NCBI RefSeq assembly: GCF_046630445.1
Contig: NC_092333.1
Coordinates: forward strand, 710,442,001 to 710,506,000
DNA from: Rutidosis leptorrhynchoides
Lineage: Eukaryota; Streptophyta; Magnoliopsida; Asterales; Asteraceae
Length of the DNA stretch: 64,000 bases
Reading direction: 5' to 3'
Position numbers and translations under genes: made by a program. Below are positions 1 through 12,095 of the stretch, one piece after another. The notes beneath the pieces are model-generated. The model did not search any database and was not told the origin of the DNA. It saw nothing but the letters and a program-made list of their open reading frames with translations. Position 1 is the first letter of the stretch; the number at the start of each line of letters is the position of its first letter.

Positions 1-2592
1 ATATATTTCAAAATCATCGTTCCCTTCTGGTAACGATAATATAGGCGCCGTAGTTAACTTCTTCTTCAGTATTTGAAATGCGTTCTCCTGCTCCGAGGTC
101 CATTCATATTTCTTCCCTTTTTGCGTTAACGCTGTCAACGGCTTAGCTATTCGGGAAAAATCTTGAATAAACCTTCTATAATAACCGGCTAAACCCAAAA
201 ATTGGCGTATCTGTGTTGGTGTATTAGGAGTCTCCCATTTTTCAATAGCTTCAGTTTTTGCTGGATCAACCTGAATTCCTTCGCTATTAACAACATGGCC
301 AAGAAATTGCACTTCTTTCAACCAAAAAGCACACTTAGAAAATTTAGCATATAGCTGTTCTTTTCTTAACAACTCCAATATCAACCTTAAATGCTCTTCA
401 TGCTCTTGCTCACTCTTGGAATAGATAAGAATATCATCAATGAAAACGATAACAAACTTATCTAAATACGGACTACAAACTCGATTCATGAGGTCCATGA
501 ATACAGCTGGCGCATTTGTCAATCCAAACGGCATGACCAAAAATTCGTAATGACCATAACGTGTCCGAAAAGCAGTTTTCGGAATGTCCTCTTCTTTGAC
601 GCGTAGTTGATGATAGCCCGATCTTAAGTCGATTTTCGAATACACACATGATCCTTGCAATTGATCAAATAAGTCATCAATTCTCGGTAGTGGATACCGA
701 TTCTTGATAGTTAACTTATTTAATTCACGATAATCTATACACATCCTGAAAGATCCATCTTTCTTCTTAACAAACAAAATTGGAGCTCCCCACGGTGAAG
801 TACTCGGTCGTATGAATCCACGGTCCAGTAATTCTTTTAACTGACTTTGAAGTTCTTTTAACTCGGACGGTGCAAGTCTATATGGAGCACGAGCCACTGG
901 TGCAGTTCCTGGTACTAAATCTATTTGAAATTCTACCGATCTAAATGGAGGTAATCCCGGCAATTCTTCCGGAAAAACTTCAGGAAAATCTCTTGCCACA
1001 GGCACGTCGTTGATGCACTTTTCTTTCTTTTCGACTTTATTAACATGTGCTAAAATAGCGTAACATCCCTTTTCTAAACACTTCTTGGCTTTCAAACAGC
1101 TAATGAGTTTTAGCTTTGAATTACCCTTCTCTCCATAAATCATCACCGGTATTTTATCCTTACCAGGAATACGAATTGCCTTCTTAGCACAAACAACTTC
1201 CGCTCCTATTTTGGACATCCAGTCCATGCCGACTATTACATCAAAACCTCCTAATTCTACGGGTATTAAGTCGATTTTAAACGTTTCTCCGGCTAGATTT
1301 ATTTCACAACCACGACAAATTTTATCGGCTTTAATTAGTTTACCATTAGCTAACTCAATCAAGTACTTAGCATCTAGAGGTAATGATGAACAATTCAATT
1401 TAGTGTAAAAATTTCTACACACATAACTTCTATCGGCGCCAGTATCAAATAAAATAGATGCTGATAAGTTATTAATGGTAAACGTACCCGTAACAAGCTC
1501 CGGGTCTTCTCGTGCCTCTCTAGCATTAATAACAAACGCTCTTCCACGTGCAGGTCCGCCATTCTGATTCGGGCACTGGCTCTTATAATGACCTTGTTTT
1601 CCACACCCAAAACAAGTAATGTTAGCCAAAGCAGTTCTATTTGCGTTGGTGGCAGGAGTCTTGTTACCATTTGCATTTGTAACGAGAGCCTTACAATCTT
1701 CAGCAAGATGTCCCTGTCAATTGCATTTGGTGCACAACACACTACAGTAACCAAAGTGATGTTTGTGACAACGGTTGCATAAAGGACTTTGTCCTTTGTA
1801 ACCAAAGCCTGAACCGCTACCCGCACCTTTCGGGGTTTCTGGTTTCTTAAAAGATTGCTGTTGGTAACCTCGATCAAAATTTCCGTTCCACTTCCTTTTG
1901 TTACTCGATACCTTCACCTCAGTAGTGAATGCTTTCTTATCCAGAATGACCTGATCCATTAACTCGTTCGCCATGGTTATAGCTTCATGAATTGTCTTAG
2001 GTTTCGACGCCGTAACGTTTGCCTTGACCTTTTTGGGCAAACCACCTTTGTACATTTCAATCTTCCGTGCTTCGGTTGGAACCAATTCAGGACATAGTAA
2101 AACCAATTCCATGAATCGCTGATTGTAGTTGGTGATTTCAGTACCAACCACCTTCAAACTTCGTAACTCATCTTCTAACTTAATAACCTCATTCCTTGGA
2201 CAATACTCGGTGATTATCATTGCTTTGAATTCTTCCCATGGAGTATCATAAGCTACATCTCCTCCTACCGCCTTCACATAATTCTTCCACCATGTGAGTG
2301 CACTATCTTGTAAAGTGCACGATGCAAACTTGGTCATGTCTTTTTCATCACAACCACTGATTTTAAACACCGTCTCCATCTTTTCTATCCATCGGGTTAA
2401 ACCGATCGGTCCTTCCGTTCCACTGAATGATGAGGGCTTGCAAGCTTGAAACGTCTTGTAGGAGCATCCTACACGAGGATTTGGGTTAACTGCAGCAGCT
2501 CTTGCAGCCTCAACCCATAACATTCTGTCGTTCACTCGCTGGTTGATGAGTTCCTCGAGTTCTTGTTCCGTCATTCGATTCAATCGCGCCAT
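1..2592 (-). pseudogene. Gag-Pol of element A, partial, one in-frame stop
   Basis: Gag starts at 2592. A retrotransposon gag domain covers residues about 50-220 (LTRWIEKMETVF, WWKNY), followed by a CX2CX3HX3C finger and CX2CX4HX4C knuckles. Reading stops at TGA 1714-1716 inside the second knuckle ([17 protein letters not shown]). The same frame then continues through a third knuckle ([14 protein letters not shown]), protease ([10 protein letters not shown], about 1426-1450), and RT with YRELNKL near 710-735 and an intact FIDD box near 430-445, and leaves the window in the connection/RNase H region. Codon spacing from gag start to the RT motif is a multiple of three, so gag and pol are one frame. 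The single stop may be a recent mutation; read-through is possible but unproven. RNase H, integrase and chromodomain are off-window. Confidence 0.85.
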
Positions 2593-2736
2593 TTCCTAAT
2601 GAAAGAAAATAATTATTCACATGGAATATTATAGATGTAGTGTGTATTTATAGTACATTTATAGCTTGTTAATAATATGAACCAGGTATTATTATAAAAG
2701 CCTTTTCTTCTTATTAGCGTTTTATAATTATATCTA

Positions 2737-2754
2737 GGGTAGTACCTACCCGTT
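2737..2754 (-). promoter_or_regulatory. Leader hairpin motif of element A
   Basis: In sense orientation this is AACGGGTAGGTACTACCC. GGGTAG and CTACCC pair around a GTA loop. It lies between the leader ORF and gag. The first 13 bases match the sequence that directly precedes the 3' LTR in elements B and C. Role unknown; an internal plus-strand primer or an RNA signal are possibilities. Confidence 0.55.
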
Positions 2755-2952
2755 AATGTTCATACTTAATAGCTTAGTACAGAACCAATTACTACAATCT
2801 AAATAATACTTAACCATGGAAAATTATTGCATTTCATACTTCGCTATTTTACATATGCTTATCTTACATCGAACATTAAACAAACCACACTAATAATATT
2901 ATACAAAACATTATTTGATTCCATGGTTTAATTCGGCAGCGCATCGTTTGAT

Positions 2953-3375
2953 CTATTTCCCAAAACATTTATGTCCAGGGAATCCTCCAACGCGAATCCT
3001 AGCTGTCTCCCTACGTTTTGGCTGAGGAGCCGAAAAACTAGACGCCGGGATAGCACTAATAGGAATAGCGGGGATAGGGGTGGTAGTGTTTAGTGGAATT
3101 GGTGCCACTTCATTCTCATTAAACTCGGGATTTGGATTTTCTAATTCACTAGCTTTTCGTTTCTTTCCTTGATCGTATTTTTCTTTCGTAATTTCCTCGG
3201 GTTCACTTTCCTCTTCGGGTTCACTTTCCGATATTTCTATAGTTGGTTCATCCGGAAATTGTGAGTCTTCCCCAAAAATACCACTTTCGTCATCGGATAT
3301 GTTAATGACTGAAACACAATCTGAAGGTTCTGATTCGGAGTCGCTGAATGTGATAATAAGTTTCGAGCCCGACAT
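2953..3375 (-). CDS. Acidic leader ORF of element A, upstream of gag
   Basis: Intact 140-codon ORF between the primer-binding site and gag, in the same sense as the element. The first 60 residues are rich in Ser, Glu and Asp, with a SEPEEESEPEE run near 51-61. A basic KKRK patch at 71-74 could be a nuclear signal. A Pro/Ile/Ala stretch follows, and a basic tail holds TARIRV near 124-129. No enzyme motif is visible. Element B has a relative at 14068-14667 sharing the DSQ-P-E start of the acidic run, the SEPEEE repeats and the TARIRG tail, so this is a conserved extra ORF of these elements rather than chance. Function unknown; a charged accessory or chaperone-like role would be a guess. Confidence 0.7.
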   Translation of the reverse strand: MSGSKLIITFSDSESEPSDCVSVINISDDESGIFGEDSQFPDEPTIEISESEPEEESEPEEITKEKYDQGKKRKASELENPNPEFNENEVAPIPLNTTTPIPAIPISAIPASSFSAPQPKRRETARIRVGGFPGHKCFGK

Positions 3376-3553
3376 CTATCACATAACAACTAACCCATTA
3401 GTACTTACATAATATTTACATATAAATTTTTAACCAACAGTGATAAGCAATGGTTTTTAAAATCAGACCCGGTCAAAGTCCAGACTTTACTAATGTATCC
3501 TAACGACTTCTTGGTTAGACACACTAATGCAAACCTGGTTCGCTAAGACCAAC

Positions 3554-3565
3554 GCTCTGATACCA
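3554..3565 (-). promoter_or_regulatory. Primer-binding site of element A
   Basis: In sense orientation it reads TGGTATCAGAGC, two bases after the LTR end. This is the usual plant primer-binding site complementary to the 3' end of initiator methionine tRNA, which primes minus-strand DNA synthesis. Confidence 0.9.
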
Positions 3566-3567
3566 CA

Positions 3568-6331
3568 TGTCATAACCCGTCCTTAACCATAAGAACGCGT
3601 TAGATAACGTATGATTTCATTGCGAGGTATTGACCTCTATATGAGACATTTTTAAAAGAAAAACTGCATATATTATACATTACAAACCACAACCATTATT
3701 TTTGTTACAAGCTTAAGACAATAAAAAGAAGATTAACGTTTAGCGATAATCTTCGACTTACAAACTTTACAAATGATGACAACAACACGGTTTCTAGCAT
3801 ATTTTACAATACAACATCTTGGATATGCAGTTTTATTTTTGACACAAACATGCGTACGCAAGATCCTGGTTAGATCCAACATGATGCAGCGGAAGCTTTA
3901 GAAATCACCTGAGATTAGACATGTTTTAAAAGGTCAACATAAAGTTGGTGAGATATAGGTTTAATGCCGGCAGCAATATATATATAGACCACAAGATTTC
4001 GTATATAAACAGTTTAATAAAAGTATTCTAAGTGGTTGAGCACTTGGTAACCATACTTAACATTTTCACGTCGCATATTCCCTTTAATATGAAATCTTAC
4101 TACACCGTACCAAGTGTAGTCACAAAACGAAGTACTGTGCAACCGTTGAATACTGGTCGTCCAGTCCGGTTGGGGTTGTCAGGCCCGATAGATCTATCAA
4201 CAGGATTCGCGTTTACAATACCGCTGTAAATATTAGTTACCAAGCTACAGGGAAGTATGCCAGTGGTACAACTCAACGTAGAATATATTTTTCAGTTACT
4301 TGTGTCCATAATGTAAGACATAAAATACATGTATTCTCATCCCGAAATATTTAGAGTTTAAAAGTGGGACTATATACTCACGTTCGTCTTGAAGATATAT
4401 ATATTTTTGACTTGGTCTTCCGGTTGATATCACGAGCCTATCCATATATAATATATCAATACCTTTTCTTTTTAAACAAACGTCACATATATATACTTGT
4501 TATACTTTTAATACTTTGAATAATTCCTTAGTCCGTAGTTAGCAGTTCGTTGTTAGTAATTCAATTTTAATGGTTCATTTTTAGATGTTTAATATACCCG
4601 CAATGAAATAAATAAAACCCCCAACGAAATAAATAAAACCCCATCGTATATGTATTGGTCGAGATTAATCTTGACCCATGGTACCGGTGTTGTCAAATGA
4701 CGTGTTGCGTACATAAAGTACCGGTGTTGTCAAATGACGTGTTGCGTACAATCATGGGATCTTATGATTAATCTTCTCGTGTTGCTTACGGGTGATCCTG
4801 AACCATATGAAATTGAATTATGAGTACATATATATAAAATATCATGTTATCTTATAAAGATGTGATTTTATGTAAATTTTTCCAATGAATCCCGAAGTCA
4901 ATTAAGTCTTGGATAACCAATTTTGTTTCGGTCATAGTTTCTTCGTTACAAGTCCGTTTTCGTTGATTCAAATTGCCATCTTCTTGGATCGAGTTCTTCT
5001 TTAAGACTATGAACTGTAAATACCTTGGTTTGTATTCAAAATCATACGGCATAGGTGAAAGTTTAGTGAAACATATGAAGTTAAACATTTTTGTTACAAC
5101 AAAATCATTTAATGACCATTTTTCCAAAAATACTTATACTTTGAAAAACCAAGTTTTACCTTGTTAAGTTAACATATAAATAAGTTATGTTACATGTCTT
5201 GAAGTATTTTAAAAGTTAAATTAGAAGGATCTATTTAGTTTGCAAACAAGTTTGAAAACATTCAAACTATGTTCTTGTTGTTAAACTTTTGTACCACAAA
5301 ATAAGATAGTTATATATATATGAATTGAATAAGGTTATGAACATAGATTCTACCTCAAGTTCCTTGGATAAGTTTGCTGTAAAAGAGGAGTAAGAAGCTA
5401 GAATCAAAAGGGTGATAGAAGTGGATGAAAGATTGGAAGTAAGTTGGTGTTCTTGGAAGGTTTTCTTGAAGTGTTGTTGTAAGAGTTTTCTTATGGTGTT
5501 TTAGTATGGTTTTTATGGCTAGATCTTCTTGGTTATTTGCTGGATTGTTATGGAGTTTAGAGAGTAAGAAAGAGTGTGTGTTTTTGATAAGAAAATGGTA
5601 GTAAAAATGGATCAAAATGAGCATGTATATATACACCATAAAAACGTGTATCATGGTGTATATGGACAAAATTTTCAAGTTATAATTTTATGTATCTAGT
5701 CCTAATTGCTTCCAAATTCAATTACCTAGCCCTCATGGCATGAACAATGGCTGGTTAGGTGGTGATTTTGATGTGTATTTACTATTAGTAAATACGTATA
5801 GGAGCTGGGTATGATACGGTACATATACCGTAGATATACGTATAGAAATTTTGTGAAAAATGGAATGAGGATTCAAATATAGCTATCTTTTGTGAATACA
5901 CTTATATGGTTTTATGTATTTAAGTCTTTAAAAGTGATTAAATACATTACTTATACAATATATGTATAACATTATAAGTCTTAAGTATTTATGTCAAATA
6001 ACGTTACGTATAGTTATCGTTTTGAAAACTTAAGTTAGTAGTTTCAAAATATACTTGTAACTTATTGTTATTAATACAAAATGAGATATTAAAACATTCT
6101 TTAATCATGTTAAATATGTATATATACATATATATACACAAACGTATAATTATCATATATTGTATAGTTCGTGATATCATCGGTCAAACTAGACGGTCAA
6201 ACGTTGTGTAAAACTCTTTTCGGAAACATAAGTCTCAACAATTTGGATTGCTTATCAAGTTGGTAATGTTTAATTTATGTAAATATCAATCTTATAAGTA
6301 TAGAACGATCGAAAAAGTGCGGGTCGTTACA
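3568..6331 (-). repeat. 5' LTR of element A
   Basis: In sense orientation it begins TGTAACGACCCG at 6331 and ends GGGTTATGACA at 3568, giving TG...CA ends and 2764 bp. It shares short blocks with the LTRs of B, C and F: a block near the 5' end (6167-6183, matching GATTCACGAAC in the others) and a stem-loop near the 3' end (3624-3637). The rest is AT-rich and diverged. Short ORFs inside it (for example 4852-5127 and 5355-5678) have no recognisable product. Confidence 0.88.
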
Positions 6332-8311
6332 GTTATGGTTGGAATAGATTTGTTACCAATTTTCACGTAGCTAAAATGAGAAAAATTTTCCAATCTTGTT
6401 TTATCCATAACTTCTTCATTTTAAATCCGTTTTGAGTGAATCAAATTGCTATGGTTTCATATTGAACTCTATTTTATGAATCTAAACAGAAAAATTATAG
6501 TTTTATAGTCAGAAAAATAAGTTACAAGTCGTTTTTGTAAAGGTAGTCATTTCAGTCGAAAGAACGACGTCTAGATGACCATTTTAGAAAGCATACTTCC
6601 ACTTTGAATTTAACCATAATTTTTAGATATAGTTTTATGTTCATAATAAAAATCATTTTCTCAGAATAACAACTTTTAAATCAAAGTTTATCATAGTTTT
6701 TAATTAACTAACCCAAAACAGCCCGCGGTGTTACTACGACGGCATAAATTCGGTTTTACGGTGTTTTTCGTGTTTCCAGGTTTTAAATCATTAAGTTAGC
6801 ATATAATATAGATATATAACATGTGTTTAGTTGATTTTAAAAGTCAAGTTAGAAGTATTAACTTTTATTTGCGAACAAGTTTAGAATTAACTAAACTATA
6901 TTCTAGTGATTACAAGTTTAAACCTTCGAATAAGATAGCTTTATATGTATGAATCGAATGATGTTATGAACATCATTACTACCTCAAGTTCCTTGGATAA
7001 ACCTACTGGAAATGAGAAAAATAGATCTAGCTTCAAAGGATCCTTGGATGGCTTGAAAGTTCTTGAAGCAGAATCATGACACGAAAACAATTTCAAGTAA
7101 GATTTCCACTCGTAATAAGATTGTTATAGTTATAGAATTTGAATTAAAGTTTGAATATGATTATTACCTTGTATTAGAAAGATAACCTACTATAAGTAAC
7201 AAAGGTTTCTTGATCTTGGATGATTACTTGGAATGGATTTAGAAAACTTGGAAGTAAACTTGCAATCTTGGAAGTATTCTTGATTTTATGAAACTAGAAC
7301 TTTTGGAATTTATGAAGAACACTTAGAACTTGAAGATAGAACTTGAGAGAGATCAATTAGATGAAGAAAATTGAAGAATGAAAGTGTTTGTAGGTGTTTT
7401 TGGTTGTTGGTGTATGGATTAGATATAAAGGATATGTAATTTTGTTTTCATGTAAATAAGTCATGAATGATTACTCATATTTTTGTAATTTTATGAGATA
7501 TTTCATGCTAGTTGCCAAATGATGGTTCCCACATATGTTATATGACTCACATGGGCTGCTAAGAGCTGATCATTGGAGTGTATATACCAATAGTACATAC
7601 ATCTAAAAGCTGTGTATTGTACGAGTACGAATACGGGTGCGTACGAGTAGAATTGTTGATGAAACTGAACGAGGATGTAATTGTAAGCATTTTTGTTAAG
7701 TAGAAGTATTTTGATAAGTGTATTGAAGTCTTTCAAAAGTGTATAAATACATATTAAAACACTACATGTATATACATTTTAACTGAGTCGTTAAGTCATC
7801 GTTAGTCGTTACATGTAAGTGTTATTTTGAAACCTTTAGGTTAACGATCTTGTTAAATGTTGTTAACCCAATGTTTATAATATCAAATGAGATTTTAAAT
7901 TATTATATTATCATGATATTATCATGTATGAATATCTCTTAATATGATATATATACATTAAATGTCTTTACAACGATAATCGTTACATATATGTCTCGTT
8001 TAAAAATCATTAAGTTAGTAGTCTTGTTTTTACATATGTAGTTCATTGTTAATATAATTAATGATATGTTTACTTATCATAGTATCATGTTAACTATATA
8101 TATATCCATATATATGTCATCATATAGTTTTTACAAGTTTTAACGTTCGTGAATCACCGGTCAACTTGGGTGGTCAATTGTCTATATGAAACCTATTTCA
8201 ATTAATCAAGTCTAACAAGTTTGATTGCTTAACATGTTGGAAACACTTAATCATGTAAATAACAATTTCATTTAATATATATATAAACATGGAAAAGTTC
8301 GGGTCACTACA
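6332..8311 (-). repeat. 3' LTR of element B, 5' portion (cut by element A)
   Basis: Sense start TGTAGTGACCCG at 8311. The sequence matches 16161-18133 of the other B LTR base for base apart from scattered substitutions and small indels (a few dozen seen by eye). It stops at 6332, where element A begins. A 77-codon ORF (7503-7736) is present in both LTR copies only because the copies are duplicates; no function is claimed. Confidence 0.92.
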
Positions 8312-8347
8312 GTACCTACCCGTTAAATAAATTTCGTCCCGAAATTT
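8312..8347 (-). promoter_or_regulatory. Post-pol hairpin and LTR-adjacent primer region of element B
   Basis: Directly after pol, the sense strand reads AAATTTCGGGACGAAATTT (8347-8329), a perfect 8-bp inverted repeat around GGA. It is followed by AACGGGTAGGTAC, which abuts the LTR. Position and purine content fit the plus-strand primer site. The same 19-base repeat occurs at the same place in element C. Confidence 0.65.
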
Positions 8348-9834
8348 TAAGCAGTTGGAGGTGTTGACGTATCTTCTGGAAATAAATGCGGGTATTTCTT
8401 CTTCATCTGATCTTCACGCTCCCAGGTGAACTCGGGTCCTCTACGAGCATTCCATCGAACCTTAACAATCGGTATCTTGTTTTGTTTAAGTCTCTTAACC
8501 TCACGATCCATTATTTCGACGGGTTCTTCAATGAATTGAAGTTTTTCATTGATTTGGATTTCGTCCAACGGAATAGTGAGATCTTCTTTAGCAAAACATT
8601 TCTTCAAATTTGAGACGTGGAAAGTGTTATGTACAGCCGCGAGTTGTTGAGGTAGCTCCAGTTGGTAAGCTACTGGTCCGACACGATCTATAATCTTGAA
8701 TGGTCCAATGTACCTTGGATTTAGTTTCCCCCGTTTACCAAATCGAACAACGCCTTTCCAAGGTGAAACCTCAAGCATGACCATTTCTCCAATTTCAAAC
8801 TCTATATCTTTTCTTTTACTGTCCGCGTAGCTCTTTTGTCGACTCTGGGCGGTTTTCAATCTTTGTTGAATTTGGATGATTTTCTCGGCAGTTTCTTGTA
8901 TTATCTCCGGACCCGTAATCTGTCTATCCCCCACTTCACTCCAACAAATCGGAGACCTGCACTTTCTACCATAAAGTGCTTCAAACGGCACCATCTCAAT
9001 GCTTGAATGGTAGCTGTTGTTGTGGGAAAATTCTGCTAACGGTAGATGTCGATCCCAACTGTTTCCGAAATCAATAACACATGCTCGTAGCATGTCTTCA
9101 AGCATTTGTATCGTCCTTTCGCTCTGACCATCAGTTTGTGGATGATAGGCAGTACTCATGTCTAGACGAGTTCCTAATGCTTGCTGTAATGTCTGCCAGA
9201 ATCTTGAAATAAATCTGCCATCCCTATCAGAGATAATAGAGATTGGTATTCCATGTCTGGAGACGACTTCCTTCAAATACAGTCGTGCTAACTTCTCCAT
9301 CTTGTCATCTTCTCTTATTGGCAGGAAGTGTGCTGATTTGGTGAGATGATCAACTATTACCCAAATAGTATCAAAACCACTTGCAGTCCTTGGCAATTTA
9401 GTGATGAAATCCATGGTAATGTTTTCCCATTTCCATTCCGGGATTTCGGGTTGTTGAAGTAGACCTGATGGTTTCTGATGCTCAGCTTTGACCTTAGAAA
9501 ACGTCAAACATTCTCCTACATATTTAGCAACATCGGCTTTCATACCCGGCCACCAAAAATGTTTCTTGAGATCCTTGTACATCTTCCCCGTTCCAGGATG
9601 TATTGAGTATCTGGTTTTATGAGCTTCTCTAAGTACCATTTCTCTCATATCTCTAAATTTTGGTACCCAAATCCTTTCAGCCCTATATCGGGTTCCGTCT
9701 TCCCGAATATTAAGATGCTTCTCCGATCCTTTGGGTATTTCATCCTTTAAATTTCCCTCTTTTAAAACTCCTTGTTGCGCCTCCTTTATTTGAGTAGTAA
9801 GGTTATTGTGAATCATTATATTCATAGATTTTAC
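8347..9834 (-). pseudogene. Integrase and chromodomain of element B
   Basis: Open reading of about 490 codons after an in-frame stop at the end of the RNase H section. It contains the integrase zinc region ([10 protein letters not shown], then [12 protein letters not shown], where the usual second Cys is Phe). The catalytic triad is visible: Asp of MDFITKLP, Asp of SDRDGRF and Glu of QSERTIQML. The C-terminal part has the GPF/Y-type region (YIGPFKII), and the last 60 residues form a chromodomain ([16 protein letters not shown], then PHLF). This places B with chromoviruses such as Tekay/Del, whose chromodomain steers integration to heterochromatin. The lost zinc-finger Cys and upstream stops make it inactive. 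Confidence 0.88.
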
Positions 9835-10850
9835 TCAAATGGGTTCTCTGTCCTTCCTGCTCAAGGCGTCGGCTACCACATTTGCCTTCCCCGGGTGGTA
9901 ACGAATCTCAAAGTCGTAATCATTCAACAATTCAATCCACCTACGCTGCCTCATATTCAGTTGTTTCTGATTAAATATGTGTTGAAGACTTTTGTGGTCG
10001 GTATATATAATACTTTTGACCCCATATAAGTAGTGCCTCCAAGTCTTTAATGCAAAAACAACCGCGCCTAATTCCAAATCATGCGTCGTATAATTTTGCT
10101 CGTGAATCTTCAATTGTCTAGACGCATAAGCAATCACCTTCGTTCGTTGCATTAATACACAACCGAGACCTTGCTTTGATGCGTCACAATAAATCACAAA
10201 ATCATCATTCCCTTCAGGCAATGACAATATAGGTGCCGTAGTTAGCTTTTTCTTCAATAACTGAAACGCTTTCTCTTGTTCATCCTTCCATTCAAATTTC
10301 TTCCCTTTATGCGTTAATGCAGTCAAGGGTTTTGCTATTCTGGAAAAGTCTTGGATGAACCTTCTGTAGTAACCAGCTAGTCCTAAAAACTGGCGTATGT
10401 GTTTTGGAGTTTTCGGGGTTTCCCACTTTTCAACAGTTTCTATCTTTGCTGGATCCACCTTAATACCTTTTTTGTTCACTATGTGACCGAGGAATTGAAC
10501 TTCTTCCAACCAAAATGCACACTTCAAAAATTTAGCGTACAATTCTTCCTTCCTCAATACTTCTAACACCTTTCTCAAATGTTCACCGTGTTCTTGGTCA
10601 TTCTTTGAGTAAATAAGTATGTAATCAATGAAAACAATGACAAACTTGTCAAGGTATGGTCCACACACTCGGTTCATAAGGTCCATGAACACAGCTGGTG
10701 CATTAGTTAAACCAAACGGCATGACCATAAACTCGTAATGACCGTAACGTGTTCTGAAAGCAGTCTTTGGAATATCATCTTCTTTCACCCGCATTTGATG
10801 ATACCCGGAACGTAAGTCAATCTTTGAATAAACAGACGAGCCTTGTAGTT
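9835..10850 (-). pseudogene. Reverse transcriptase (C-terminal part) and RNase H of element B
   Basis: Continues from the stop after DDLFD with fingers/palm ([22 protein letters not shown], then [14 protein letters not shown]). The catalytic box reads [11 protein letters not shown] where the family has FIDD, so the second catalytic Asp is Tyr. The connection region follows ([12 protein letters not shown], then [13 protein letters not shown]). RNase H shows [46 protein letters not shown] and ADALSRK. It ends at a stop at 9835. The destroyed active site means no polymerase activity. Confidence 0.88.
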
Positions 10851-12062
10851 AATCAAATAAGTCGTCGATTCTCGGTAGTGGGTAGCGGTTCTTGATGGTA
10901 AGTTTGTTCAACTCTCGGTAGTCGATACACAACCTGAATGTACCATCTTTCTTCTTGACAAACAAAACAGGAGCTCCCCACGGTGATGTGCTTGGTCGAA
11001 TGAAACCACGCTCTAAAATTTCTTGTAATTGGCTTTGCAGTTCTTTCATCTCGCTGGGTGCGAGTCTGTAAGGAGCACGATCTATTGGTACAGCTCCTGG
11101 TACAAGATCTATTTGAAATTCAACGGATCGATGTGGGGGTAATCCCGGTAATTCTTTCGGAAATACATCGGGAAATTCTTTTGCGACGGGAACATCATTG
11201 ATGCTCTTTTCTTCAATTTGTACTTTCTCGACGTGTGCTAGAACAGCATAGCAACCTTTTCTTATTAGTTTTTGTGCCTTCAAATTACTAATAAGATGTA
11301 GCTTCGTGTTGCCCTTTTCTCCGTACACCATTAAGGGTTTTCCTTTTTCTCGTATAATGCAAATTGCATTTTTGTAACAAACGATCTCTGCTTTCACTTC
11401 TTTCAACCAGTCCATACCGATTATTACATCAAAACTCCCTAACTCTACTGGTATCAAGTCAATCTTAAATATTTCGCTAACCAGTTTAATTTCTCGATTC
11501 CGACATATATTATCTGCTGAAATTAATTTACCATTTGCTAATTCGAGTAAAAATTTACTATCCAACGGCGTCAATGGATAACTTAATTTAGCACAAAAAT
11601 CTCTACTCGTATAGCTTCTATCCGCACCCGAATCAAATAAAATGTAAGCAGATTTATTGTCAATAAGAAACGTACCCGTAACAAGCTCCGGGTCTTCCTG
11701 TGCCTCTGCCGCATTAATATTGAAAACTCTTCCGCGGCCTTGTCCATTCGTGTTCTCCTGGTTCGGGCAATTTCTAATAATGTGGCCCGGTTTTCCACAT
11801 TTATAACAAACTACATTGGCATAACTTGCTCCGACACTACTTGCTCCGCCATTACTCGTTCCGACACCATTTGTTCCTTTCGTTCTATTAACCCCTGGTC
11901 CGTAGACCTCACACTTCGCAGCACTATGACCATTTCTTTTACACTTGTTGCAAAATTTGGTGCAGAACCCCGAGTGATACTTTTCACACCTTTGACATAG
12001 CTGCTTCTGATTGTTGTTGTTGTTGCGATTATTATTGTTGTTGGGATGATTGTTGTAGTTAC

Positions 12063-12095
<33 letters not shown>

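Larger units (their letters stand above)
1..6331 (-). mobile_element. Ty3/gypsy element A (Tekay-like), 5' part
   Basis: Minus-strand LTR retrotransposon whose 3' part lies beyond base 1. In sense order it shows a 5' LTR (6331 to 3568), a primer-binding site, an acidic leader ORF (3375-2953), and gag-protease-RT running off the left edge. It sits inside the 3' LTR of element B: bases 6332 onward continue B's LTR at the point matching 16161 in B's intact copy. A is therefore younger than B. The 5 bp next to its LTR, gttat at 6332-6336, is the expected target duplication, but the partner copy is off-window. Assignment to the Tekay/Del chromovirus lineage rests on close resemblance to element B, which carries a chromodomain. 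Confidence 0.9.

Noticed and set aside
7503..7736. 77-codon ORF conserved at 7503-7736 and 17323-17556
   Set aside because: The two are the same part of B's LTRs; identity reflects LTR duplication, not selection, and no domain is seen.
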